Shown here piece by piece: positions 33,099 to 46,083 of a stretch of 64,000 bases of DNA. The stretch is taken from contig CM062382.1 of NCBI GenBank assembly GCA_031310005.1, positions 3,162,001 to 3,226,000 on the forward strand. The letters are read 5' to 3'. Under the pieces are notes generated by a model. That model searched no databases. It was not told the DNA's origin and saw only the letters and a program-made list of their open reading frames with translations. The number at the start of each line of letters is the position of its first letter. The first letter of the stretch is position 1. Position numbers and translations under genes: made by a program. The stretch is from Dactylellina haptotyla (lineage: Eukaryota; Ascomycota; Orbiliomycetes; Orbiliales; Orbiliaceae).

Positions 33099-34097
33099 GA
33101 ACCGAATTTGGCATGGATTTGGAATATTCCTTTGTATCGCGATATATTTTTAATAAAAGAAAATTAAGACACAACTCTATAAGCTCCACTGAGATATACT
33201 TTGACTCGTTTGTTTTACTTGCTAAACTAGACCATTTGAATGATATTTGACATCCCAAATACGTAACCTAAATCATATTGTTCAGCCATGTTGCAAGTTG
33301 GGTGTTGAGTCCAGGGATGTCTGGATTTGGATCCCGGGGAGTTGCACAAGCGAATCGAGAAAGGCCACCCGGTTCCCCGGAGCTCCGGGGCCTAAGAATA
33401 GTCTGACGAATTAAAGTGGAGATGTCTGGGATTGCGGGCCCGCTGACAGGCGAAAGCGATTCCCGAAGTTGGGAGGGTCCGGACGACGACGCGGACTTTG
33501 TACTTGAAGATATTCGAAGAGTCTTGAACGAGCATCAAACTGCGCAGCGGCCCACCGCATTCTCGACGGCTGCAGATATTAGGATGTATTGATAGGTAAG
33601 AGTCTTGCCCACACGTCCAGAATTTCTCCGAGCACATGTTCGCGGGTGCTTCTAAAAATGGTGGAGGAACGTGTGCTGATTCGCCGCGGGTGCTAGCTCC
33701 TGGAGCTCCACCAACTATTCTCCACCGGACACTCGACGATAACAGTTATAGCCATGCGCGCGTGCGTGGATTGTTCGCAAAACCCTGCCCAGTTTTGATA
33801 CCCTCCGGCGATCCATCCCAGCGTCCGATTAAGCTTAAAGCTGCCGTTTTGAACGTGCTTTTTGTCGCAGAAGTGGATTCGAGTCGCGGGTCTTCTTTGC
33901 GGTGGTGGTGGCGCCGCTAGTTGCTGGTGGAACGTCAACCTCCAACCGTCCAGTTACCCGTCACCTCTCCAACATCCACCCGTCCACCTTCACAGCCTTT
34001 ACCTCGCATCCCTTCAACCACCTCCGTTGATGCTACGACCATGACCGCCGTCTGACCGTTCGATACCCCGCCCATTCGCCCGGAAACCCCTCCCAAA
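33099..34097. other. Intergenic region upstream of the RhoGEF gene
   Basis: The 3' flank of the FAD oxidoreductase and the 5' region of the RhoGEF. The last 150 bases are C-rich and pyrimidine-rich, as in a fungal 5' leader. The frames at 33636-34126 on both strands are judged chance. Confidence 0.5.
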
Positions 34098-37000
34098 ATG
34101 GCCCGGGTCAGCCCCCAGCTGCCCAACCTGGGCCGGAACCACCAAATCTACGTCTCTCCTCCTGACCCGCTCCTCACCCAGGTTGTCATCTTCTTCCTTC
34201 CTTACTCAGGAACCTCTAGCAGAGTCGACGCCCATATATACACCGCCTGTGGGTTTGTCTCATACAGCCGTATGACCGTGGATCCGTCTTCCGCCGTGTA
34301 TCAAGCCGTCAACTTTATGCCAATCGAGAAAACCGAGTCCGAAGTCTACAGGGCACTCGCTTTCGCGTTATGTCGTTATTTCGTCGAACTTACCGTTGGG
34401 GTGAAGGGAACTACTAGTGCGACTGCAAAAGTCGCAAAAACGTCCAAGCCAGAACCCTTTTCGGCTGCACATGCTGGAGAGTTAGCAGCCAGGTTGGTGA
34501 GGGTTGATGATGATGCGGCTATTACAAGTATTCTTGCCGCTTTGAGGCCGAGATATATCCCATCGATGGATATTGATCTGGTATTACCTCCCCAAGGAAC
34601 CTACCGAACCAGTCAGTACAGGCGGCTCCTACAATTTATGGGCGATGTTCACAAACAAGACACCAATCTTAAAAGACGGCCGTCAAGAGTTGAAAGAACA
34701 CGCCCAAAATCGATACCGGCGCTTCCACAATCAAACCCTGAAAAGGTCGCCATAAAACTACAAGAATTGCTCGACACTGAGGTTAAGTATGTCGAGAAGC
34801 TTCAGAGATTGCTTGTGGATGTTGTGAAGCCCGAAAGACAGATCGCAGAGCAAGCCGAAGCACCAGAGCCAAATGAAACAACACTAGCTAGGCTTTTCCC
34901 GTCCTATCTGGATGAAATATGCCAATTGAATGCAAATTTCTTGGCGGATTTGAGCAAGGCCATGGACGACGACGACGGGGTTGAAGCAGTTGTCAATACG
35001 TTTCTGAACCACGTAAGCCCTAACCTTACTCTATATTGGCTAATTTTTGTATGAAGTACTGAATTGGCTGTACTGAATCTAGTTTCCGAATTTTCATAAC
35101 CCCTATAGTAAATATATTGCTTTGAATCCTGCATCTGGGGGGGTACTGGGAGAACTGGCGCGCAGCGGGTCTGTCTTCTCCCAGCGTATGGTGGTAAGAC
35201 AAGTCGAATTCAAGCATTGAATTTTTCAAGCATCTGACTTTTTTTCTAGGGACATGGCGAACAATACCTCAAATCGACACTCATGGAACCGATTCAAAGA
35301 CTTCCTCGATACACCCTGATAATAGATGGTGTCTTAAACAATATTGCCGTAACTTCGGCCATTGCTCCGAAACTAGTAGAGGCCCGTGAAATTGTATCCA
35401 AAACCTGCGAAATGCAATCTGCTCCGGCACAAGAACGAGCTCAGACAATCACACGCCTCTCATCTCTAATATCAGGTTGGCCAGCAAACTTTAAACCAGG
35501 AGGACCGCTCGTCACAGCAGTGGATCTAACGGAAGTCGCCGCACCATATACCGACAACGCTGACAAGTTCAATGTCATTATCCTCGTGTTCACTGATTCG
35601 ATCGCATTTATAAACCGGCCGAGCCCGACTAGTATGAAAGCTCAAGGCGTTCTGACGGAGATAACAATGCCGCCATCCATACAAAACTCTATCCGACGGG
35701 AGGCCGCAGACTTGCATTTTGCCGGATGCACCTCGTTAAAATACAACAGATACTCGACTTCAGATGACGGTAGCGCTATGTGGATCACACTCACCAAGGA
35801 TCTGGAAGAAGTTTACGATATGCGTGAATCCGCCGTCGGGATGAAGAAATTTCTTCCTTCGGGATCATGGGAGGGCAAAGCAAACGAACTTGTGGAAGAG
35901 ATCATTCAAGCACAACTACAGTCTAAAAGTAGGGTCCAAGAAATCAGGTGGTCCGGTGACGCGCATTCCAAGTTCGATTCGTTGGAGCTGTGGACATCCA
36001 TTTATGAGCCTCGAGACTTTGAACTAGAGAAATCGCCTAGCCGAGCCCTGATCCAACTTGGAGTGGAACATCCCACCTTTGATGTCAGAACGAAAACACC
36101 AGAAATCTCGGCAACTATGAATTTCGTGAGCTCAGGGAAGATTCGTATAGATATTTTAGATATGGGAAAAATCGCATTCACAGAAACCGTCGGTGAACTC
36201 GATATCCTAACCGTCTTGACGAAACGAATCTCGAGTATCCTTGACAAACACTCGCAAATTTCGCATCCTCCTATCATTGCGGCCATGATCCAAGCTCATC
36301 GTCGCATCATCAAATCGTTAAACCTCTCTATCGCCGAACCTGACTCTCACCATTCTAAATTCAAAACTTTCCGACCCCCTTCCCCCGTCAAACTCCTCCA
36401 CACATTTCTCGGCTCATCTACGAACTCTCCCGGAAAGCTACCCTTCAAAGCTACCTCCTTCGAAAGTACGACAGAGATGGCTCGTCCCACTGTAATGCTC
36501 GAAAGGTCGCATAGTGTCCTCTATCGCGCAGACGGAAGCGGGCCGGTTGAAGAACTTGCTAGTCGCATGAAAGACATCAGTTTAGTCGAGAACAATGTAG
36601 GTGATAGTTATCACAAACAATTGGAGCGTGTGCTTGATGCTTTTGTGTCCGTACTAGACGGCAAGCTTAACAAGGATGTGCAACCGGGGTGGAGATATGG
36701 TCGGAGAAGCTCCAACAGTCATGTAGTAGATCAACTCGTGAAAGGAATGTTGACGGATTCAGGTCGTACGGCAGCCGCTCAGGCAGCCAATGTCAATGTC
36801 GTTCTCAATGCCTTTGAGAAATTCTTATATGGCAAGTGGAGAGACGTCATGGGGACTTTGTTGTCACAGGAGACAGTCCGAGATCTTCAGTCTAAATTTG
36901 GTAGGTTCGGCCGGCCACAAAGTGTTCTACGAATCTCGCTGACAAACAATTCTTCTTGAAGATGCATACCACCCCGATGATTTTGTCAAATACTTCCATG

Positions 37001-39397
37001 ACTCTTTGGATAACCTAGGCCCTCAAAACAAGAGAGCTTTCCATAAAATTGCTGGGCTGTTTTCACGGTTAGATCTAGCTTTATACTTCACTTTCTTGAA
37101 TATATACTGATCAATGAATCCAGCGCTATCCAACGAGCTTCCACAGATGAAGCAAAATCCTCTCTTCGCACAGTTTTCTCAGAAATACTCATCTCTTCTG
37201 GTCTCAATAGCTCCAAAATTAGCGAGGTCGCCAAACTCCACGTCGAGCTCCTACTATCCATGCTCAACAATGTTGATACATCGTCATATACCATACCTAG
37301 TAAGTACAATTCTTATACTATGAACTACGAAAACATGCCGCCGCCACCTATTCCACGGCGCACTATGGAACCCTATCAAGATGAATGGCATGAACCTATG
37401 AAAGGCAATAGTCGCCCCCAAAACTCAACTCCCAGCCCAAATAAAAAGATATCAAAGGAGAAATCGTCGCCTAGTCCAACACGTGGGCGATCGAAGTTTA
37501 GAATACCAATGCTCCCTACCTTGCCTTCTTTGTCTCCCACTCGTCGTAATGACTCAAGCGACTCTGAAAGAAGCGCTTCCCCAATACGTTTTGATAAACC
37601 ATTTGAAATCCTCAAACATTCATGGGAAAACACAATGAGATTTGCTACTTACTCACCAACTAAAAATGCAGCCTACGATTCAACCTCTCCATTCACTAGC
37701 CCGACATCCGACAGGATCAGTTTAAAGAGAAGCAAAACCACAGGGACCCCCGCACTCATAGGAAGCAGCCACACACTCCCGACTGTAGTACCGCTGACCA
37801 GTTCCAGCTCTCTGCGCAAACGATTCGGATTGTCTCACGCCAGCCCCGATCCTAGCGACAGTTCTACTCAGAATACCAATGGCAGCTCGTCGTCTCACAA
37901 GGATGGTGGAGGTAGTCTCTCCAAATCCTCTGTGAAATCAATGCTCCGGCAACGAAGTAATAGAGGCAAAGATAAAGATCGAGATAGCGTCGCTAGCACC
38001 TTCGGCGGATTGAGCACGCCGTCCAAAGTCGCATCTCTGTATAGAAGCCAGAGTACCGAGGCGGATATCCGACGTGACATGTACGAGAAAGATATGAGCC
38101 CAAGCCGACCGATGAGCCGTGACAGCACTAGTACGATACCACGCCCGGCGAGTACTATCTTTATGAGTAATCAGAGCAGCCCGCTCGGCCGATCTGCGAT
38201 GGAGATACCAAAGTTGAGTACTAGCGCGAGCGCGAGCCCCCTGAGTCCTATCGTGGCGAGTCCGACAGTAGCTACTCTCGACGCCGTCGCCACGGCAAGT
38301 TCTGTAACGGAAAATGGATCACCACTACCATCACTGAGACGAAGGAAGAGACGCAGCTCGTTAAGCGATCTAGTTCTTGTTAAAGATGACGATCCGGAAG
38401 GAGAAGATAAAACTGAAGAAATAGTCGAAACACCGCCACTTGAGAATTCTCTGAGCAGAACCGGAAGCATAGATAGAAAAGAGAATGTTGGTAGAAATTC
38501 TTCAAAGGGTAGTATGGGCCCACCACCTGTGCCCACTCATGCGAAGACCGCGAGTATAAGTTCCACCAGAGAGGGAAGAAATAGCAGAACTGCCGCTGTC
38601 GATATCTACACAGACAAGATCGCGCCGCTGAATGTGAGCGGAGTACGCACGAGCAGGGCATATAGCGACGCGAGCACCGCTCCTACAAACACAAGGGTCT
38701 CGTCACGGGAGAGCACTATGTCCGGAAACACAACAACTGAAAAGAGCAGTAAACCAACCGGCAAGCTAAGCACGCGACTTGCCGCCGAAAAGACGAATGT
38801 CAGTAAGAGTTCTGGAACACTCGAGCAAGAACTTGCTCTCATAGGACAGGAGCTACTGCGGGGATCCAAGAAAGGCAGCGATGCTGGTAGCATACTCGGC
38901 AGCAGCTCGGGTCTTGGCCGCAGTGGCGGTAGAACTAGCACAGGCGGAGCAGAACCCGATGATTCGATGCGTCGCCGTCTTCGACACTTGGAAAGTAAAC
39001 TCAACAATACGGTTAATGACCTGAATAAGCGTTACGAAACATTACGAGATGATAGTCATGTAGCACTGGCGAAGGAATTGCGACGAAATCAAGAGATCGA
39101 ACGAATGTGGAGAGACGAGAGGAATGAAAACGATGCTGTATACAATAAATTCAACGACGCGTTAGAGGAATGCGTTAGAGGCTTGAAAGGAAAGACGGAT
39201 GAGGACCGAGCGGGGTTGGTGAGAATGTTAGTGCAGAGTCAGGAGGAAGTCGCGAAGTTGAGGGCGGAGGTTAGGTACGTCTTAAGTAGAATGAAGCTCC
39301 TACAGAGCAACAGGAATACGCTAACAAAATATATCCATATAGTTCGTTGAAAAAGGAGAATATTGAGCTGAGACATGGGGGGGTAGCCGAGTTGTGA
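34098..39397 (+). CDS. Rho guanine nucleotide exchange factor (DH-PH) with long Ser-rich C-terminus
   Basis: Activates Rho-type GTPases by exchanging GDP for GTP, in polarity and cell-wall control. Six exons: 34098-35012, 35083-35193, 35250-36900, 36962-37067, 37124-39274, 39343-39397; all phases close, giving 1,662 residues. The DH (RhoGEF) domain spans about 214-400: EKVAIKLQELLDTEVKYVEKLQ at its start, then FPNFHNPYSKYIALN and LMEPIQRLPRYTLIIDGVL. A PH-like domain follows (about 410-540). After a further folded region there is a long Ser/Pro/Thr-rich stretch (about 900-1550) and a terminal coiled coil (LRHLESKLNNTVNDLNKRYE). Without splicing the gene looks like three separate frames. A strong GTAAGT at 37300 lies inside exon 5 without a frame-keeping acceptor nearby and is read as coding. 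Confidence 0.88.
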
Positions 39398-39856
39398 AAC
39401 CCAGATTAGTATATCCGATTCTGGGAATAGCTTGACCACATTGTATTTTTCCTTTTCCTTACCACCTCTGATTTGATCTTTTGTCTCTTTTGCATTATTG
39501 TCATGGACGGAGTTGGAGGGAAGGAAGGGGAATCATCTTGACTACTTTTACATACATCCCTCACTATTCACAAGCCACAAGTCTTACGCGTTCTTCCAAC
39601 CATATTGGCGAATCGCAACTCGACAAATTACTTCATCCTCAGGGCTGTTCTCTAAGAATATATATTATCTATCATTTGGTTTCTGTCTTTTGATATATTC
39701 TGTGCGAGGATATTTACACAATATCGGAATACACTTCGCACCTAGTTTTTTTGGGATACACTGTAAGTTTTAAGAAAAGAATAGATAAACCAAACGCCTT
39801 GTATGATGCCATTATAGCACGCATCCCGCCTCCACCATTTCATCTTTCATATCCGT
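39398..39856. other. Convergent 3' flanks of RhoGEF and valyl-tRNA synthetase
   Basis: No gene is seen. The region is T-rich and should hold both poly(A) sites. Confidence 0.5.
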
Positions 39857-42800
39857 TTATTCCAACTTGAGTCTCTCAAAGGCGGCAATGCTCTCCTCGT
39901 ACGTTCCAATTTGTGCCTTGAAGTCCTCCGATTTCTTCGCATCGGCTTCCTGGGTCTCTTTGTTGGCTTTGATCTGGTAGTTCTTGTCCGCCAGTAATTT
40001 CTCTTGCTTTGCGAGACCGTCCTTAGCCTTCTCGAGCTTCTGCTGGGCTTTCTTAATTTCGTCGTCGAAATCGACGCGTCCCTATTTTTTTCCAATTTAG
40101 CTATCTCGTATACTTTTAGTAATGGAAATTGAACAAACACCAACCTTAACGCTCAAGAATACAACAGCAGTACCGCTGACTCTCAACGCGACACAACCCT
40201 TTGGAGTTTCCCCACCAATCTGAAGGATCTCCAGATCGGCGATACCCTTGCCGCAAAGACTCTTGATACTAACGTGGTTCTCCTCCACGATCGACAGGCT
40301 CTCCTTATCGTCGACCTGAACGTAGAGTTTACCCTCATCTTTGATCATATACTCAGCCATGAGACTTCTGACACCGCGGGACACGTCCAGAACGAGCTCA
40401 TACGCTCTCTCGCTTTCCGGGTCATGAAGTTCCTCGCGGTAAACGGGGAACTTAGCAAGAACGATCGATGGCGTCTTGTCACCGGGGCGGCGAGCGAGAC
40501 GCTGCCAGAGCTCTTCAGAGATGAAGGGCATGAATGGGTGGATGAGCAGGAGGGCACCCTCGATTGCGGTGTATAGAGTCTGTTTGGCAGATTCCTGGAC
40601 TTCTGGAGTGCCATCTTGGATCAAAGATTTAGAGTTTTCCTAATTTTAAAGTTAGCATCTAAATTTATATGGCAGGGAAGTTGTATCTCTTACAATGTAG
40701 ACATCGCAGAGCTGGCTGTACCAGAACTGATAAACAGCATCTGTGGCCTTGTAGAAATCCCTGCTTCCTAGATTGTCATTGACGACCTTGGCTGCAGCAT
40801 TGAGTTTGTGCAGGATCCATTTCTCAGCGAGACTCTCTTTGCCCGAGATGATGGTTGTTTGTGGCTTGAAGCTATCGTCAAGATTACCGAGGACGAATTT
40901 AGTCGCTTGGAAAATCTTGTTGCAGAACTTGCGGTAACCGTGGAAGACGTTGATTTCAGTGTTGATATCCAAGCCTATCACGCATTTTTTGTTAGATATC
41001 TACCAAATTAAAGGGTTGCTAATTAAATAGCCTTACCTCCAGTAGTGTAGGAGATCAAAGTGAATCTCAAAGCATCAGCACCACACTGAGGGATACCCTG
41101 TGGGAAAGCTGTCTTCTGATATTTGGTTGCGGCCGTGACTTCTTTGGGGTCCAAGTTACCACCTTGGAGTTTGGCGTGCAAATCCGGAAGGGTGATACCA
41201 TAAATGACATCCAAGGGGTCGATGACATTTCCTAGCGACTTGGACATTTTGCGACCTTCGGAGTCACGGATGAGACCGTGGCAGTAGACTTCATTGAAAG
41301 GAACGCCACCCATAAGCTTGACTCCAAGCATAATCATACGGGCAACCCAGAAGAAGAGGATATCCCATCCAGTCTCCATAAGCGAGCTAGGATAGAAATA
41401 TTTGAGGTCATCCGTTCGGTCAGGGTAGCCCATCGTGAAGTATGGCCACTGTCCTGACGAGAACCAGGTATCCAACACATCAGGGTCCTGTTGAAGAGTG
41501 AACTTTTGATCAGGGTATTTCTCGGCGGCCTTCTTCTCGGCATCTTCCAGTGTTCTCGCAACAATCCAATGGTCTTCGTCATCAATATAGCTACTTTCGC
41601 TCTCGAGTTGAATATGATAGGCAGGAGGTTGATGGCCCCACCAAAGCTGTCGAGATAAACACCAGTCCTGGATACCCTCAAGCCATCTATAATAGTCATT
41701 CTCAGATGTCTGTGGTCTAATCTTAACTTCCCCTGCCTTGACGTGCTTAATCGCCTCTTTCGCCATATCTTCCATCTTCATCCACCACTGTGGTTTCAAT
41801 AACGGCTCAATGATATCCTTAGTCTTCTCGCAGATTGGAACCATCATTGGGTTATCCTTGGTTTCGACGTACAATCCGAGCTCCTTGAGATCAGTCAGAA
41901 TCTTGTATCGAACATCGAATCTCTTCATTCCCTTGTATGGTCCGGCGTGGTCATTCATTGTTCCATCGTCGTTAAGGATATTGATGAACTCAAGGCTGTG
42001 TCTCTTTCCGAGGGCATAATCGTTGAAATCATGGGCAGGTGTAATCTTGACGGCACCAGTACCGAAATCCATTTCGACGTAGTCATCGGCAACAATTGGC
42101 ATTATTCTGTCTGCGATGAAAGGATGCTTGGCTCGCTTTCCGATGAGATGTTTGTATCGTTTATCGTTCGGGTTGACGGCGATGGCAGTATCACCGAGCA
42201 TGGTTTCGATACGAGTAGTCGCAACCTCGAGGAATTCATCGCTGGCAACAATCGGATACTTGAAGTGGACAATGACACCGAATTCGATTTTCTTGTCGTA
42301 TCCAGGCACGGAGAGAAGAGTTCTACCGTTGAGTTGTTTGCTGTCGACTTCAAGGTTAGATAACGATGTGTTGAGTTTGACACACCAGTTGACAAGCTTG
42401 TGGCCTCTGTAGATGACACCTTCCTCGTGAAGCTGGGTAAAGGTATCCGCAACAGCTTTCTGGAAAGATTCCTGCATGGTGAAGGCTTCACGAGACCAAT
42501 CGAAAGAGGCACCCATCGATCTGAACACTTTATTGATCTTGCCATGGTATTCCTCCTTCCAGTCCCAGATCAACTGTGTGAGTTTTTCTCTGCCGACATC
42601 ATATCTTGTCTGTTGGCTCTGTCTCCATAGTCGGTTCTCGATAACGTTCTGGGTGGAAATACCGGCGTGGTCGCATCCCGGTAAGAACAAAACAGTCTTT
42701 CCCAACATGCGGTTCCTATTCACATTCATCAGTACGTCGGTATGAATAGCGCAAGAGACTTTCCGTTCTCACCATCGGACAAGAACGTCTTGGAGAGAGA

Positions 42801-43454
42801 CAGCCAGCGCGTGTCCCATATGTAGGGCACCAGTAACGTTTGGTGGCGGCGCAGTAATGCAAAAGACACCTTCTTCCTTGGGTTTGCCATCGACCAATTC
42901 TGGTTCGAAGAATTTCTGCTCTTCCCACCATGCGTTCCATGCTGACTCAACGGCGATTGGGTCGTAGGCCTTTCCGAGCGGCTTGAGAACTATGCAAAAT
43001 CGAACCCTTAGTCTTGGGATCCAATACCAAATTCAGCATCGAGAGATAGATGTACTCTTCTTTTGTCCTACTGGCGTTTCCTCGACATAAGCCTCAACTG
43101 GAGCTTCTTCTTTCTTCTCTTTCTTCGCTTTGGGTATCGATGCTTGAGCTAGAGCTTCAGACTTGGCTTTCTTTTCAGCAAACTTTTTGGCCTTTTCGGC
43201 CTTCTTGGCTTCAGCAGCCACTAAGATAGTAAATAATGATTAGAATAACCTCATCAAATGGGAGCTTTTTGTTCAGACAGCTTCCACTTACACTGCTTTG
43301 CGGTCTTTGGCTTCGAGCTTTCGCCTGCCGTCTCCTCGGTGGGGGGCGCCGCCGCTGCGCAAGTACGTGCGTTAGCTAAATTGATCTGTGTTATTGAAAG
43401 CGGTGGCAACTAGCACTGCATACAAACGGGATCCGAAGCTTGTGAGGTCGACAT
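39857..43454 (-). CDS. VAS1: Valyl-tRNA synthetase
   Basis: Charges tRNA-Val with valine, in cytosol and in many fungi also in mitochondria. Exons on the minus strand: 43454-43424, 43354-43292, 43220-43056, 42989-42773, 42715-41037, 40974-40694, 40639-40145, 40081-39857; 1,051 residues, normal for the family. A Lys/Ala/Glu-rich N-terminal extension (about 30-80) precedes the class I catalytic domain with HIGH-type HMGH in [17 protein letters not shown] (about residue 144). The inserted editing domain follows. The KMSKS loop is [18 protein letters not shown] (about 645). Then come the anticodon-binding domain and a C-terminal coiled coil ([19 protein letters not shown]). The first three introns sit in the poorly conserved N-terminal part and were placed by phase, so the exact start is less sure than the rest. 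Confidence 0.94.
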
Positions 43455-45905
43455 GTTTGTGGATAAGAACAAACGCGGTCCTGCGAATCGAACGGTAGAG
43501 CAGAGATGGGGCCGGAGAGGCCGTAGAAGGATCGGTAGTCTCCTGATCGTGGCGAAGGTACGCGGAGACCGTCCAATGGAAGGTATCGATGCAGCTAGCT
43601 GGGGTGGTGGTGGAGAGAAGGAGGGGGAAGTTCTGAGCTAGGTCTGCGGTTAAGTATGCGTGTCCAGTAGCAAGGTGACTAACAGCTGCAAACGGTGGCT
43701 GGCCGGCAAAATTTGAGTCTCACGACCACAACACGCCGATGTGGGGTGGCTATCGATAGCTGCGGCCCGCAACGCAGAACGCCTGCCCCACCATGTTGCA
43801 TTTTAGAATATCGACTTAAGCGCGGAAACCTGAGCTTCGCCACGCAGACTCGAATGGATAGTTTAGGGAGGGATAGTTAGGTTGGTTGCAGATGGCGATT
43901 TTGGAGCTGACCCAGAATCTCTTGCGTCTAGTATTGTGGGCAATACCCAGTTCGGCAATGCAATGATTTTCCTGGTTGCTCTCATATGATCATGAGCTTG
44001 TTGGGTTCGACAACATAAAAGATTCGTATGGCGAGCTACACGGTTTCAGGAACGGAGCTGAATGGATACAGAATTAAAAACGCTACCATAGGAAACTTGA
44101 GCTTTTTCAAATGCCGAGATGGTAGGGCTAAGCCTTTTTAATGGGCTTCTGAACAAAGGAAGATCTAGAGGTTCACGTAAAGATGGTCTGTGGACGATAT
44201 TATATTATTCCGATTTTCTTTGCGTTGATGGTAAGACTTCAATCTATAGTACTGCGGTTTCTATGTTCCCCGAGTCCACGCAGAACAGGGTGTAAAATGT
44301 ATAACCAAGGGCCGGAAATTATTGCCAAGTAATTGGTGACTATTATGTGAACAGGTGGAAGTCTAATGGGTTCTGCGCGACAAGCCCAGAGCCTCGAACT
44401 CATCTAGCCTTCGCGCATACAACTTTTGCTTAAGTATTGCCAGACGCATTATATATTGAGGCGATGCGCGAAGCGAGAGAGAAATCTAAAATCGAATGGA
44501 ATCTAGGGTTCTTGAAGGAATAGGGACCGATTTAAGACTTCGAAAAGGTCAACTCCTAATGATTCAGCTGTGCTGAATCCTAGTGCCGAGGTTCCAGAAC
44601 TAGCTAAGCTTCAGGCGTGACGGGTTCCAACTTTTCCGAGTCTGATTTTCAGTTCGGCCGAAAGATGCTCCCGGCGTCGGATTCAAATTCGGACGCAAAG
44701 TCAAGTTCATAGGCTTTTTCACAGACCGTCCAGTCGGAGGTCTGGCAATAGATTCAGCAGCAAGTCTAGATCAGGTAGTTAACATTATCGTAGAGCATTG
44801 AACGGAAGCTAAATAGTGAGTTGAGTTGATTCTGACCACCAGCGTTGAAAATTCCCGCATCAGGTCAAAAGCGAAGATTTTCTCCACTTTACTACTGCGC
44901 CTTATTGCCGCTTCGAGTTCGCTATACCCCGCCTAGGGCCTACAGTTATCGCTAATCGACAGCCTTTGCGCCCAAATTCACAAGTACTGAGCCTGATTGT
45001 TGGCAAATCCAGTAGTCTACCCCGCCCGCTAAGAAGTATTGAGCGGTCTAATGCGTGAAAGGTACGTATGGATGTCGATCTGTATTGAGTCATTGGCGTT
45101 TGGTTCTGTTTTCCCATTCCAATTCTTGATATACTTAAAAAGTTGTCATGCATGTATGCCACGTCAATGGTGTTTGCGCTGCCGACCAATTCGAGCCACG
45201 TCCAGCAACCAATCTCCCTCACCTCATGATATGGGATAAACCCTTTGTACATGTGAAGGACGAACCTAGCCTGAATGCGATAAAGATGTTCCAATGCGTC
45301 CAGAGTGAAATTCTGATGTATCGGTAGATATAGGACGAGTGTGCCATACGTTGTGAGGAATAAGGTGTGCTATTTTATGTAAGGTGGGGTTAAGTGTTCA
45401 GTTGTGCATTCACTGTTTGTAATATTGAGATACCCAACCAGCAATGAGAGTTCGGTCCGTTCTAGGGCTAGTTTGAGATACGTGGTTGAGATGCAAGAAC
45501 TGGTTATGGGTAAGATCGGGTATTCATTAAGATAACCGACGATGCAATGACGATTTATTCCGTTCGCATCTGAAACCTTGATCGATCGACCTCCATTCAA
45601 GAAAAATATATCATTTATTGCTATTTACATTCTTCCAATTGCCCTTTGGGTGAAAATTGGCAATTATGTCATTGTGAGAATGTTTCAGCACGGATTGGGG
45701 ATAAGCCGAAGCTCAAAAAAATCGAGAATGTGTATTGATACCAATTGGCTACAAGAAACCCGAATATCTATATAAACCCCCGGAGCTACACTCGTCCCCA
45801 AAACCATTTCATTGTGCCCAAGTCAAAAAAAAAGATACATTCACCAGCGAGCAGCATATATTCTATAAAATAATCATTCCACAGATTCTACCCAAATCAT
45901 TCGTC
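43455..45905. other. Gene-poor region upstream of VAS1
   Basis: No gene is supported in about 2.45 kb. A minus frame of 130 codons at 44902-45294 has no recognised family and no promoter-like context. The right end holds the CCAAT and TATA elements of the mini-gene at 45906. Confidence 0.45.
45741..45776 (+). promoter_or_regulatory. CCAAT and TATA elements of the Cys mini-gene
   Basis: CCAAT occurs at 45741-45745 and TATATAAA at 45769-45776, 130 bases before the ATG at 45906. The leader between them and the ATG is A/C-rich and has no upstream ATG. This is one of the best-formed promoters in the window, although the product is tiny. Confidence 0.6.
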
Positions 45906-46083
45906 ATGAATCCTAACTGTCCATCTTGCACCACTGGCCACGGCCCTTGCGTACGTTTTATCTGTTCTCCCCCCATCCGTTTTGCTCCCCGCCGCAATCA
46001 TGAAATGGAAATTGCAGAGAAAATCTGCTAACCTCCGTCCGAGCACTTTTCTGTTTGTTTTTTTGAAACAGATCTGCGATTGA
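45906..46083 (+). CDS. 18-residue spliced Cys peptide (metallothionein-like)
   Basis: Exon 1 is 45906-45950 (15 codons) and exon 2 is 46072-46083 (three codons and stop). The product, MNPNCPSCTTGHGPCICD, has four Cys in a CxxC-x6-CxC pattern, plus a His. The 121-base intron is textbook: donor GTACGT, branch TGCTAAC, a pyrimidine tract and acceptor AACAG. Upstream are a CCAAT box, a TATATAAA box and an ATG-free leader. Fungal copper metallothioneins are often only 20-30 residues, Cys-rich and spliced, so a metal-binding role is the first guess. However, four Cys is few, and the motif differs from the classical Neurospora type. It could instead be a non-coding RNA or the leader of a longer transcript. 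Confidence 0.55.

Noticed and set aside
36901-36961. RhoGEF ending at the stop at 36957-36959
   Set aside because: Removing a 61-base intron here continues the frame through two more exons into the long C-terminal part with every phase closing.
44902-45294. A 130-codon minus frame
   Set aside because: No recognisable domain and no splice or promoter context; a decayed gene cannot be excluded but is not supported.
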